Below are positions 1 to 5,579 of a stretch of DNA of 8,755 bases, in pieces. The translations under genes and the position numbers were made by a program. The DNA comes from Bacillota bacterium (GTDB taxonomy: Bacteria; Bacillota; Clostridia; Christensenellales; CAG-138), in assembly GCA_023451115.1 (NCBI GenBank), contig JAEXFV010000145.1, forward strand, positions 1 to 8,755, read 5' to 3'. Numbering within the stretch: the stretch's first letter is position 1; each line of letters opens with the position of its first letter. The notes beneath the pieces were generated by a model, which was not told the DNA's origin, ran no database searches, and was given only the letters and a program-made list of their open reading frames with translations.

Positions 1-30
1 GAGTTATTGGAAAGGGGCGCACTGGATTGA
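1..30 (+). CDS. 3' end of an unidentified upstream gene (partial)
   Basis: Frame 1 is open from the window edge and ends with residues ELLERGALD and a TGA at 28-30. Its stop overlaps the TTG start of the next gene by four bases (TTGA, 27-30), the arrangement expected of translationally coupled operon genes. Only nine codons are visible, so nothing can be said about function. In many Bacillota thiL precedes tsaE, but that is family knowledge and not evidence from these codons. The open frame could also be chance. Confidence 0.4.
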   Translation, partial: ELLERGALD

Positions 31-494
31 TTACGGGTGTCTCCTGTTCGGAACAAGAAACGGAATCTTTGGGTGCCAAGCTGGCTGCAAAACTATTCCC
101 CGGAGCATTTCTGGCCCTGTGGGGGGATTTGGGTGCAGGCAAAACCGCATTGTGCCGAGGCATTGGAAAGGCGTTAGGGGTTCAGCAGGTGATGAGCCCG
201 ACTTTTACCATCGTGCAGGAACATCAGTGTAATGCCTTTACATTGTTTCATTTTGATGTTTACCGGCTTTCTAGCGGCGATGAATTGTATGATATTGGGT
301 ATGAAGACTATTTGGCACGCCAGGGGATTATCGTGATGGAGTGGCCGGGCAATGTAGAAGAAGCTTTACCCAAAGAGCGGTTGGACATTCGGATACAAGG
401 CAGCGGGGAAGAGCCACGCAGTATTGCGCTTATCGCCCATGGAAGAGCGCATCAAGCTTTGCTGGCCAGTTTTGAGGAGACGGGAATATGCTGA
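27..494 (+). CDS. tsaE: tRNA t6A biosynthesis ATPase TsaE
   Basis: TsaE is the P-loop ATPase of the bacterial t6A machinery. With TsaB and TsaD it supports transfer of the threonylcarbamoyl group, made by TsaC, onto A37 of ANN-decoding tRNAs in the cytoplasm. The 155-aa product has the usual family length. A Walker A motif GDLGAGKT lies at residues 33-40, SPTF at 57-60, HFDVYRL at 75-81 (the conserved HxDxYR segment), and EWP at 105-107. The start is TTG: GGAAAGGGG lies at 9-17, about nine bases upstream, and the TTG overlaps the stop of the preceding frame. The gene overlaps tsaB by 7 nt. Identification is secure; the TTG start is likely but inferred. Confidence 0.96.
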   Translation: MITGVSCSEQETESLGAKLAAKLFPGAFLALWGDLGAGKTALCRGIGKALGVQQVMSPTFTIVQEHQCNAFTLFHFDVYRLSSGDELYDIGYEDYLARQGIIVMEWPGNVEEALPKERLDIRIQGSGEEPRSIALIAHGRAHQALLASFEETGIC

Positions 495-1189
495 TATTGG
501 GTTTTGAAACTTCAGGGCCTGCAGCTTCTGTAGGAATTTGTGAGGATGGCCAACTCAAAGCGGAGTATACTTTGAGCAATACCAGGACGCATTCTGAAAC
601 CATTTTGCCGTTGGCGGCACGGTTGATGGAGGATTTGGGATTACAGCCGCAAGATTTAAGCGCCTTAGCTGTAAATGTTGGGCCGGGATCTTTTACTGGT
701 GTGCGGATTGGAGTATGCACCGCCAATGCAATGGGCATGGCTTTGGGAATTCCTGTGATTGGCATTGACGCCTTGGCTGCGCTTTATCAGGGGCTGCGTG
801 TTGCAAGCGGGCCGGTTTGTGTGGTGATTGATGCCCGTAACGCCAATGCCTATGCTGCACTGTTTGAAAATGGGGCATGCATACGCCAGCCAGAGGCAGT
901 TGCCTTGGCGGAATATTTACCGCAGCTGCCTCCGGATACCTTGTTTGCCGGGGATGGAGCATTAGCTTACCGCAAGATGATAGAAACGTTATGTTTTAAG
1001 CCTGCTTTTGCGCCGGATGATGATGCGCTCAATCGAGCAGGGCTGGTACTTAGCGCTGCTTGGGGGGAAATGGAGCGCATGGGAAAAGGCGGATGGCCGA
1101 TGGCCGCTACGCCGCTTTATTTACGCCCATCTCAGGCAGAGCGGATGTGGCAGCAGCGGGAGAAGAACAAAGGGGAAGGGAACGTATAA
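488..1189 (+). CDS. tsaB: tRNA t6A biosynthesis protein TsaB
   Basis: TsaB is the inactive ASKHA-fold paralogue of TsaD that forms the scaffold of the TsaB-TsaD-TsaE complex making t6A37 in tRNA. The 233-aa product begins with the typical MLILGFETS strand and turn (residues 1-9), has the HSE motif at 35-37, and carries the signature GPGSFTGVRIG at 65-75, followed by a helix and GIPVIGIDAL. Length matches the family. The ATG at 488 overlaps the tsaE stop by 7 nt, and GAGGAGA at 474-480 inside tsaE gives a well-placed ribosome binding site, so translation is probably coupled. The C-terminal part is less conserved, as usual for TsaB. No lesion is seen. Confidence 0.96.
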   Translation: MLILGFETSGPAASVGICEDGQLKAEYTLSNTRTHSETILPLAARLMEDLGLQPQDLSALAVNVGPGSFTGVRIGVCTANAMGMALGIPVIGIDALAALYQGLRVASGPVCVVIDARNANAYAALFENGACIRQPEAVALAEYLPQLPPDTLFAGDGALAYRKMIETLCFKPAFAPDDDALNRAGLVLSAAWGEMERMGKGGWPMAATPLYLRPSQAERMWQQREKNKGEGNV

Positions 1190-1677
1190 TGGAGCAACCG
1201 TTTCTGTTTCGGCCTATGTGCAAAGAGGATGTGAAAGCGGTGGCTCAGATCGAGCAAATCTGTTTTCGTTCGCCTTGGACGGAACATATGCTGATGAGTG
1301 AAATGAAGAACCGCCTGGCCCACTATCATGTAATGGAGCAGGAAGGGAAGATTGCCGCTTATGCAGGGATGTGGATTTTATTTGATGAAGCGCACATTAC
1401 CAATGTGGCTGTTTTGCCGCAATACCGCCGAAAAGGGCTAGGCCGTAAGTTAATGCTTTTCAGCATGCAAACCGCGGTGCGCTTTGGCGCAAATAAAATG
1501 ACTTTGGAAGTACGGGAAAGCAATGTTGGCGCCCAAACACTGTATGCAGAGGTAGGTTTTGTGAAGGCCGGCAAACGGAGAAAGTATTATTCTGACACCG
1601 GAGAGGACGCTTATATTCTTTGGAATGAAGACATTCAAGCTACGCTGGAGGAGAACGGGCTGGAAACTTCCATATAA
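1189..1677 (+). CDS. rimI: GNAT N-acetyltransferase, RimI family (ribosomal protein bS18-alanine acetyltransferase)
   Basis: RimI moves an acetyl group from acetyl-CoA to the N-terminal alanine of ribosomal protein bS18; family members may have further substrates. The chosen ATG at 1189 shares one base with the tsaB TAA (TAATG) and follows GGGGAAGGG at 1172-1180. A longer frame opens at 1060 but would lie inside tsaB and lacks this coupling. The 162-aa product carries the acetyl-CoA loop RRKGLG at residues 80-85 (R/QxxGxG), the LEVRESN strand at 106-112 with the probable general base E107, and Y119 exactly twelve residues later as probable general acid, as in characterised RimI enzymes. VGF at 122-124 completes the fold signature. 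tsaD does not follow. Confidence 0.94.
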   Translation: MEQPFLFRPMCKEDVKAVAQIEQICFRSPWTEHMLMSEMKNRLAHYHVMEQEGKIAAYAGMWILFDEAHITNVAVLPQYRRKGLGRKLMLFSMQTAVRFGANKMTLEVRESNVGAQTLYAEVGFVKAGKRRKYYSDTGEDAYILWNEDIQATLEENGLETSI

Positions 1678-1681
1678 AATT

Positions 1682-1699
1682 AATGCGCGTGATCGCATT
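1682..1699 (+). terminator. Weak hairpin just after rimI, possible terminator
   Basis: AATGCG (1682-1687) and CGCATT (1694-1699) form a six-pair stem with a six-base loop, followed by a short T-rich stretch (TTTAT). The stem is short and the T run poor, so termination would be inefficient; read-through into the downstream gene is possible. Confidence 0.35.
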
Positions 1700-1743
1700 T
1701 TATGATATAACAGTTAAGGTGGTTATATAGCATCTTAATAAAT

Positions 1744-1769
1744 TTTCCGGAGCTGAAGTGCTCGGGAAA
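1744..1769 (+). other. Leader hairpin upstream of the SEC-C gene
   Basis: TTTCC and GAGC on the left pair with GCTC and GGAAA on the right across a G/G mismatch, around the loop TGAAGT, giving nine pairs. No T run follows, so it is not a standard terminator. It sits 31 bases before the chosen ATG and would lie in the 5' untranslated region. It could be a 5' stabilising structure or chance. Confidence 0.3.
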
Positions 1770-1800
1770 GGTGAAAAATTTAGGGGAGTGTGTAAAACAA

Positions 1801-2304
1801 ATGAGCCTTTATAGCGACTGGAACGATATTGCGCAGGCAGAGCGTAGCCCGGCGGAGCATCAAGCGTTTTGGAGCGCCTATTTTGATGCGGAAACGGAAA
1901 ATTATAAAAAGATTTTGTCAGAGCCTGCTAAAGTGTTCGAGGGGACGGTAGGGGAATTGGCCGATGGCTTTGAAATGGACCCGACCACCTTTTTAGGTTT
2001 TTTGGATGGCATTAATACCAGTTTGAAAAAGGAACTGTCTTTAGATGGTTTAAAGCTCACCAGCAAGGTAGCGTTGGACATTGACTTTGAAAAACTGTAT
2101 TTTAATATGCTGGATGCAAAAGCCAGCTGGCTTTATGGCTTGCCCCAGTGGGATGATATTTTAACGCAGGAGCGCCGAAAGGAAATCACCAAGGAATTTC
2201 GGGCTTCAAAAATGTTTGTCAAGGAGCAAACGGTAGGCCGCAACGATCCCTGCCCCTGTGGCAGCGGAAAAAAATATAAAAAATGCTGCGGTAAAAATCA
2301 GTAA
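1801..2304 (+). CDS. Small SEC-C zinc-motif protein of unknown function
   Basis: The 167-aa product ends in VGRNDPCPCGSGKKYKKCCG, a full SEC-C motif (CxC, eight residues, CC) like the zinc-binding tail of SecA that contacts SecB and ribosomes. The first 140 residues are acidic, alpha-helical looking and without a known catalytic motif; they include the stretch TTFLGFLDGINTSLKKEL. Short stand-alone proteins of this build are common in Clostridia, but I know of no defined function. The ATG at 1801 is preferred to an in-frame GTG at 1771: AGGGGAG lies at 1782-1788, twelve bases before the ATG, while the GTG has its purine tract directly against it. The gene may be read through from rimI or have its own unrecognised promoter. 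No signal peptide or membrane segment is visible. Confidence 0.88.
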   Translation: MSLYSDWNDIAQAERSPAEHQAFWSAYFDAETENYKKILSEPAKVFEGTVGELADGFEMDPTTFLGFLDGINTSLKKELSLDGLKLTSKVALDIDFEKLYFNMLDAKASWLYGLPQWDDILTQERRKEITKEFRASKMFVKEQTVGRNDPCPCGSGKKYKKCCGKNQ

Positions 2305-2322
2305 TGTTATGTTTGTTATTGC

Positions 2323-2359
2323 AAACTGGCGCAGGCGCCGTTCCCGTCTGCGCCAGTTT
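2323..2359 (+). terminator. Strong hairpin terminator after the SEC-C gene
   Basis: AAACTGGCGCAG (2323-2334) pairs perfectly with CTGCGCCAGTTT (2348-2359). Three more inner pairs, one of them G/T, extend the stem to fifteen pairs around a seven-base loop. The stem ends in TTT but no long T run follows, so the poly-U part is weak. It starts 18 bases after the stop codon. The stretch from here to the promoter at 2511 shows no credible gene. Confidence 0.7.
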
Positions 2360-2510
2360 AAACGAACTTGGTGCAAATGTCTGGAAATGGGCATCAATAG
2401 GCCACTTAATGAAATGTGGAAATATGGTTTCACAGTTGCCATACATGGGATTTTAGAGATTTCAACAACATTTCAAAGGGCTTTCAGTTGAAAGGATTTA
2501 CTTGGACGTC

Positions 2511-2558
2511 TTTTTTTTTCGGGTTACCATTGACAGCCAATCCTGTTTCTGTTAGAAT
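2511..2558 (+). promoter_or_regulatory. Sigma-A promoter of the tRNA cluster, with UP-element-like T tract
   Basis: TTGACA at 2530-2535 is a perfect -35 box. A 17-base spacer leads to TAGAAT at 2553-2558, a five-of-six -10 box. Nine consecutive T at 2511-2519 lie about 46-54 bases upstream of the expected start near 2565, where an A/T-tract UP element would act. This is the pattern of a stable-RNA promoter and predicts a leader of about 75 bases before tRNA-Arg. Confidence 0.88.
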
Positions 2559-2638
2559 ACTTAACTGTCGGTAGTGCTCAAGGGGTGCCGGAGAGGATTA
2601 TGCCGACGGCGTTGGACTTGCCTGCTCATTAGCTTCTT

Positions 2639-2715
2639 GCGCCTGTAGCTCAGCAGGATAGAGCAACGGCCTTCTAAGCCGTAGGTCCCGGGTTCGAATC
2701 CCTGCAGGCGCGCCA
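2639..2715 (+). tRNA. tRNA-Arg(TCT)
   Basis: The acceptor stem is GCGCCTG (2639-2645) with CAGGCGC (2705-2711), the discriminator is G and CCA is encoded. Anticodon arm ACGGC/GCCGT holds loop CTTCTAA with anticodon TCT at 2673-2675, reading AGA and AGG. The T loop GGTTCGAATCC is canonical. It is the first gene of the cluster. Confidence 0.98.
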
Positions 2716-2728
2716 AATTGTTTTATAT

Positions 2729-2806
2729 GGTGGGTATAGTTCAGTTGGTTAGAATGCCAGATTGTGGCTCTGGAGGTCGTGGGTTCGAGTCCCACTACCC
2801 ACCCCA
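2729..2806 (+). tRNA. tRNA-His(GTG)
   Basis: The acceptor stem is GTGGGTA (2730-2736) with TACCCAC (2796-2802). The extra 5' G at 2729 faces discriminator C 2803, the identity feature of bacterial tRNA-His, and CCA is encoded. Anticodon arm CCAGA/TCTGG holds GTG at 2764-2766. It lies 13 bases after tRNA-Arg. Confidence 0.98.
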
Positions 2807-2834
2807 TCTTATCAATTTGACGCGAGCCCTACGG

Positions 2835-2909
2835 TGGGGTGTAGCCAAGCGGTAAGGCAACGGGCTTTGACTCCGTCATTCGCAGGTTCGAACCCTGCCA
2901 CCCCAGCCA
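2835..2909 (+). tRNA. tRNA-Gln(TTG)
   Basis: The acceptor stem is TGGGGTG (2835-2841) with CACCCCA (2899-2905), the discriminator is G and CCA is encoded. The weak first pair T-A is typical of tRNA-Gln. The anticodon loop CTTTGAC carries TTG at 2867-2869. In lineages lacking glutaminyl-tRNA synthetase this tRNA is charged through Glu-tRNA(Gln) and GatCAB. Confidence 0.98.
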
Positions 2910-2914
2910 TTTAT

Positions 2915-2990
2915 GACCCGTTAGCTCAGTCGGTAGAGCACCTGACTTTTAATCAGGGTGTCCGGAGTTCGAGTCTCCGACGGGTCACCA
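2915..2990 (+). tRNA. tRNA-Lys(TTT)
   Basis: The acceptor stem is GACCCGT (2915-2921) with ACGGGTC (2980-2986), the discriminator is A and CCA is encoded. Anticodon arm CCTGA/TCAGG holds loop CTTTTAA with TTT at 2948-2950, an ANN-decoding tRNA and hence a t6A substrate of the Tsa enzymes encoded upstream. It lies only five bases after tRNA-Gln. Confidence 0.98.
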
Positions 2991-3008
2991 AGTTTTTGGC
3001 ATAAGCGT

Positions 3009-3093
3009 GCGGGCGTGGCGGAATTGGCAGACGCGCCAGATTTAGGTTCTGGTGCCAACAGGCGTATGAGTTCAAGTCTCTTCGCCCGCACCA
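3009..3093 (+). tRNA. tRNA-Leu(TAG)
   Basis: This is an 85-base class II tRNA with a long variable arm. The acceptor stem is GCGGGCG (3009-3015) with CGCCCGC (3083-3089), the discriminator is A and CCA is encoded. Anticodon arm CCAGA/TCTGG holds loop TTTAGGT with TAG at 3043-3045. It is the last gene before a 134-base gap with its own promoter. Confidence 0.98.
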
Positions 3094-3128
3094 TTCGGGA
3101 AAGAATGAGACGTTATGCGCTTGTGCTA

Positions 3129-3158
3129 TTGACAAATACCATGTAAATGGTTTATAAC
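3129..3158 (+). promoter_or_regulatory. Second promoter, for tRNA-Gly and tRNA-Cys
   Basis: A perfect TTGACA at 3129-3134 is followed after 18 bases by TATAAC at 3153-3158 (five of six matches to the -10 consensus). The predicted start is near 3165, about 63 bases before tRNA-Gly. There is no clear terminator between tRNA-Leu and this promoter, so the two tRNAs may be read from both promoters. Confidence 0.75.
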
Positions 3159-3193
3159 AATTTGCAGAACCTCATATAGGGGGGAAGCAAGTA

Positions 3194-3222
3194 TTTCCTT
3201 TGTATAAGGAATGCAAAGGAAA
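3194..3222 (+). repeat. Inverted repeat with two alternative foldings in the tRNA-Gly leader
   Basis: TTTCCTTTG (3194-3202) is the exact reverse complement of CAAAGGAAA (3214-3222). The same left arm can instead pair as TTCCTT (3195-3200) with AAGGAA (3206-3211). The two hairpins exclude each other. The structure ends five bases before the mature 5' end of tRNA-Gly and lies inside the predicted leader, so a role in RNase processing is possible; no T-box or known riboswitch features are seen. Confidence 0.55.
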
Positions 3223-3227
3223 CCATC

Positions 3228-3302
3228 GCGGGAATAGCTCAGTGGTAGAGCATCGCCTTGCCAAGGCGGGGGTCGCGAGTTCGAATCTCGTTTCCCGCTC
3301 CA
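3228..3302 (+). tRNA. tRNA-Gly(GCC)
   Basis: The acceptor stem is GCGGGAA (3228-3234) with TTCCCGC (3292-3298), the discriminator is T and CCA is encoded. The anticodon loop TTGCCAA carries GCC at 3260-3262. The gene is 75 bases long with canonical D and T loops. Confidence 0.98.
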
Positions 3303-3323
3303 ATCGTTTCCTTAATTATATAT

Positions 3324-3397
3324 GGCGCCATAGCCAAGCGGTAAGGCAGAGGTCTGCAAAACCTTCATCCCCGGTTCGATTCCGGGTGGCGCCTCCA
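3324..3397 (+). tRNA. tRNA-Cys(GCA)
   Basis: The acceptor stem is GGCGCCA (3324-3330) with TGGCGCC (3387-3393), discriminator T as expected for Cys, and CCA encoded. Anticodon arm GAGGT/ACCTT holds loop CTGCAAA with GCA at 3356-3358. It is the last tRNA of the cluster. Bases 3378-3396, its T-arm and acceptor 3' half, are repeated exactly at 3566-3584. Confidence 0.98.
3378..3396 (+). repeat. Direct repeat copy 1, inside the 3' end of tRNA-Cys (candidate att core)
   Basis: GATTCCGGGTGGCGCCTCC spans the second half of the T loop and T arm, the 3' acceptor strand, the discriminator and the CC of the tRNA. An identical 19-base copy lies at 3566-3584. Identity stops abruptly at both ends. A tRNA 3' end is the classic target of tyrosine integrases, and the insertion keeps the tRNA intact, as here. 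Confidence 0.8.
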
Positions 3398-3400
3398 AGA

Positions 3401-3430
3401 AAAATCAACACCCCTAGGGGTGTTGATTTT
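3401..3430 (+). terminator. Perfect 30-bp palindrome, terminator of the tRNA cluster
   Basis: AAAATCAACACCCC (3401-3414) and its exact reverse complement (3417-3430) flank only TA, so up to fourteen pairs can form, in practice a few fewer so that a loop can close. The 3' arm ends in TTTT, and the 5' arm begins in AAAA, so it can act in both directions. It begins three bases after the tRNA-Cys CCA. Confidence 0.92.
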
Positions 3431-3472
3431 CATTGGAGAAGCATACATTCAGCGGAATCGAAGCCGCGTTAA

Positions 3473-3497
3473 AAAAAGGCCGCAGTGCGGCCTTTTT
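3473..3497 (+). terminator. Second intrinsic terminator, GC stem with A and T tracts
   Basis: GGCCGC (3478-3483) pairs with GCGGCC (3487-3492), flanked by five A on the left and five T on the right (3493-3497). The strong GC stem and T run fit an efficient, possibly bidirectional terminator. It lies between the two copies of the tRNA-Cys repeat, where no gene needs it today. Confidence 0.85.
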
Positions 3498-3522
3498 AGC
3501 GGCCGGGCAGCGCAGCCGCGCA

Positions 3523-3559
3523 TAGCCGCGCCGCGCGAAGCGCAAGCGGTGCGAGGCTA
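3523..3559. repeat. GC-rich imperfect palindrome next to the tRNA-Cys repeat copy
   Basis: TAGCC (3523-3527) pairs with GGCTA (3555-3559), GCGCC (3528-3532) with GGTGC (3548-3552) with one G/T pair, and GCGC (3533-3536) with GCGC (3540-3543) around GAA. The unit AGCCGCGC also occurs twice in tandem just at its left edge. The segment is far richer in GC than its surroundings. It resembles a repetitive extragenic palindrome or an integrase-binding arm; it could also be a mutated tRNA body, since CGCATAGCC and AAGCGGT recall the start of tRNA-Cys. Confidence 0.45.
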
Positions 3560-3565
3560 AGCGGA

Positions 3566-3584
3566 GATTCCGGGTGGCGCCTCC
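3566..3584 (+). repeat. Direct repeat copy 2 of the tRNA-Cys 3' end (candidate att site)
   Basis: These 19 bases match tRNA-Cys positions 3378-3396 exactly, 188 bases downstream. The copy ends in CTCC followed by G instead of the CCA-completing A, and the five bases before it do not match the tRNA. It is not part of a foldable complete tRNA. Confidence 0.8.
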
Positions 3585-3619
3585 GTCGTAGTGGGTCAAA
3601 AAATATTCACCCGAGAAAC

Positions 3620-3641
3620 CCGGATTTTTTCCGGCTTTTTT
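3620..3641 (+). terminator. Third terminator-like hairpin
   Basis: CCGGA (3620-3624) pairs with TCCGG (3630-3634) around five T; after one mismatch, AAA (3616-3618) can pair with the first three of the six T that follow (3636-3641). The stem is short but GC-rich and the T run good. No plus-strand gene is recognised immediately upstream. Confidence 0.5.
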
Positions 3642-4107
3642 GTGCTCTGAGTCCGTTTGCGCCGTGAGCGCTCCGCCCTATCTATATTTTGGATTCAAAC
3701 GGAATATCGCGACTATATAGCCGTTCTGAAGCGCGATTTAAGATGAGGGGGCAGCTTTTTTGCGTAGCATTTTTGCCGGGTCAATTCAATACTGGAGGTA
3801 CGAAATGCATCCCAATACACGAACATATAACAAGTTCAAGGGATATACTACCTGTACAATGGCGTGAAAAGAGTCAACCGTCTGATACCTGTCTGCTGCT
3901 GCCTGGAGAAGCTCTAAACGGCAGCGGAGGCCATTTGCCCTAGGCCTGCGGGCCGTCTAAGGCCGGACACGATCTCACCAAGGGCGCCGATGAATACCGC
4001 CACAGGGCAGTTGTGGGCACATAATCCCTTTCATTTCAATCTGCCGGATATACGGGGATAAGCCTGCCCTTTGGAGGTAAGGCAGCCCCAGATGATGAGG
4101 GCGTTTT
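3642..4107. other. Gene-poor junction between the tRNA cluster and the minus-strand block
   Basis: I recognise no gene here on either strand. A frame of 84 codons at 3689-3943 (+) has no convincing family match, and short open stretches on both strands are interrupted by stops. A small weak hairpin, CTGCC (4064-4068) with GGCAG (4081-4085), lies beyond the stop of the minus-strand blaR1 relic but has no T run. The segment may be decayed coding sequence, but I cannot name a parent gene. Confidence 0.5.
3805..3867 (+). CDS. Candidate 20-residue microprotein or start of a decayed gene
   Basis: An ATG at 3805 has an ideal ribosome binding site, GGAGG at 3794-3798 with six bases spacing. The frame encodes 20 residues beginning MHPNTRTYNKFKGY and stops at 3865-3867. 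A shifted frame overlapping its end stays open from about 3852 to a stop at 3915-3917 (LYNGVKRVNRLIPVCCCLEKL), so the two could be one frameshifted small gene. No promoter is clear upstream and I recognise no family. The strong start signal is the only reason to list it. Confidence 0.17.
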   Translation: MHPNTRTYNKFKGYTTCTMA

Positions 4108-5579
4108 TTACTTTCCTACATTCACCGCAGCAAACAAAAATGCATCCGCTGTTTCAATTACAAGAATATGCCTCCCTGATGTTTTGGGTGTTTGCGTGAC
4201 GAGGAGGATATCACCCGATGCAGCTATCCCATCTGACGCTATACTGTGTTCCATACAGGCGGCAAGACCCTCTGGCGTGCCATCGTCAAGCAGTATGCGT
4301 TCAAAATAGCTGTGGCATCCAAACTCTGTATCTGGTATACGGCTGAAGCGGGGGCCTGCAAAGGGTAGAAATAGGAGATGTTGCTGCGCCAGATATCAGG
4401 CAGCGCAAGATCAATGTCCTTGTTGATGCGCTCAAACCCGGTAGTTTCTTCCCCTGTCATGAGCTTTGGTGGCTCCTCATTAAACCAAGCGGCATGACTG
4501 GCCCATGAAGCGATATTGTACATCGGGTGAAAGCGTGTGGCCTCCCTTACCGTCAACACGCCTTCATACGATGTAAGATTTGTGTTCACGAACTGATAGT
4601 TTCTCTCATCTGTAACAAGGCACATCATCGCTGCAGCAGCGGCCAGCCATACGGTTTTCGGCCGTTTACCGATGTTTCTCATGCGCGATTTCAGTTCTCG
4701 CTTTCCACCTGTCATCGATGTAGTAGTAAATATGAGGTTTGAAACCGGCTTATCCACCGGTATGATGGACAATAGCGCTATTCCGTAGCGCTCACATTCC
4801 GTCTGGGTAAACTCCTTCATTACTCCTGCGTCGCAGGCAAGCTCGCAGTCGGCACGGCTCTTGAACGCTGCCCACCATACGATGGGGTTGAACCAGTGCA
4901 GTGTGCAGCAAAGGTTCCGCACCAGTGCCCACCACTGATCTCCGGTACGGAAATGGCACAGCTCATGCTGTAGCACAAAGGCAAGAGTCGCATCGTTTCT
5001 CAGAGCTGCTTCGTTTACCAGTACAGCAGGGTGAAAGTATCCGCACAGGCAGGGCGAGACAAGTCCGTCCATTCGATAAACCGGCAGACAGAAGTCCCAG
5101 TCAATGCGTTTTCTAAACTGTTTTACCGATATATAGAAACGGACATTAGTAAGCAGCATATATAAAAGCACCAGCGCGGCACCGCATGCCCATACACAGA
5201 ACAGTATGGCTATCAGATCGGGTACTGTAGCTGCTTGCTGTATGGGAGTTGCTTGCTGCGGTATCGGTGATACCACCGGCGCGATATCCACAGTGGCCGC
5301 TACGCTCGGTACCGGCGTGATGGGCACAACTGGTGCGTTATAGGATTATACAATAAAATTGGAGGCTCCAGCGGGCACAAGGTTCATAAGGGACATGTTG
5401 CTTTGGAAGCTGATCGGCAACAGTAGCCGCAGGGTGGGAAGCAGCCACAGCACGTACATGAGCCGGGGCGATATACAGCGTTTGGTTAACCACCGCAGCA
5501 GCATGACCGCCAGTATCAGCACGGATGCCTGAGCACTCATCATAAGCAGGCGAGCGAAAAACTGGTCAATCATTCTCAT
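4108..5579 (-). pseudogene. blaR1/mecR1-like M56 metallopeptidase sensor, broken by a stop and a frameshift
   Basis: BlaR1-type proteins are membrane zinc peptidases that sense an outside signal and trigger cleavage of a BlaI-type repressor. The 5' part (5579 down to the stop) codes two membrane helices. An in-frame TAA at 5346-5348 interrupts it; the same frame reopens at once and continues through a third helix, the zinc motif HELCH, the later ELACD motif and a fourth helix. Near 4364-4369 the frame is lost; restoring one base in the CCC/TTT run joins it to a frame coding about 83 more residues (from FAGPRFSRIP to FAAVNVGK) that ends in TAA at 4108-4110. The span is 1472 bases, one short of a multiple of three, as one deletion predicts. 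The outer C-terminal domain is not the penicillin-binding kind that I can recognise. Sequencing error could mimic either lesion. Confidence 0.85.

Noticed and set aside
1060..1188. Longer start for rimI
   Set aside because: It overlaps tsaB by over 120 bases; the ATG at 1189 has TAATG coupling, a good ribosome binding site and the normal family N-terminus.
2305..2510. Short frames on both strands between the SEC-C gene and the tRNA promoter
   Set aside because: They overlap the terminator palindrome, lack ribosome binding sites and match nothing I know.
2598..2807. 69-codon minus-strand frame across tRNA-Arg and tRNA-His (GLEPTTSRATIW-like peptide)
   Set aside because: It is the well-known spurious antisense reading of tRNA genes; the tRNAs explain the sequence fully.
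2762..3472. Plus-strand frames running through the tRNA genes
   Set aside because: They cover mature tRNA sequence and have no independent start signals or family match.
3414..3599. 61-codon minus-strand frame (YDGGATRN...)
   Set aside because: It reads through the tRNA-Cys repeat copy, two hairpins and a terminator; composition, not coding, explains it.
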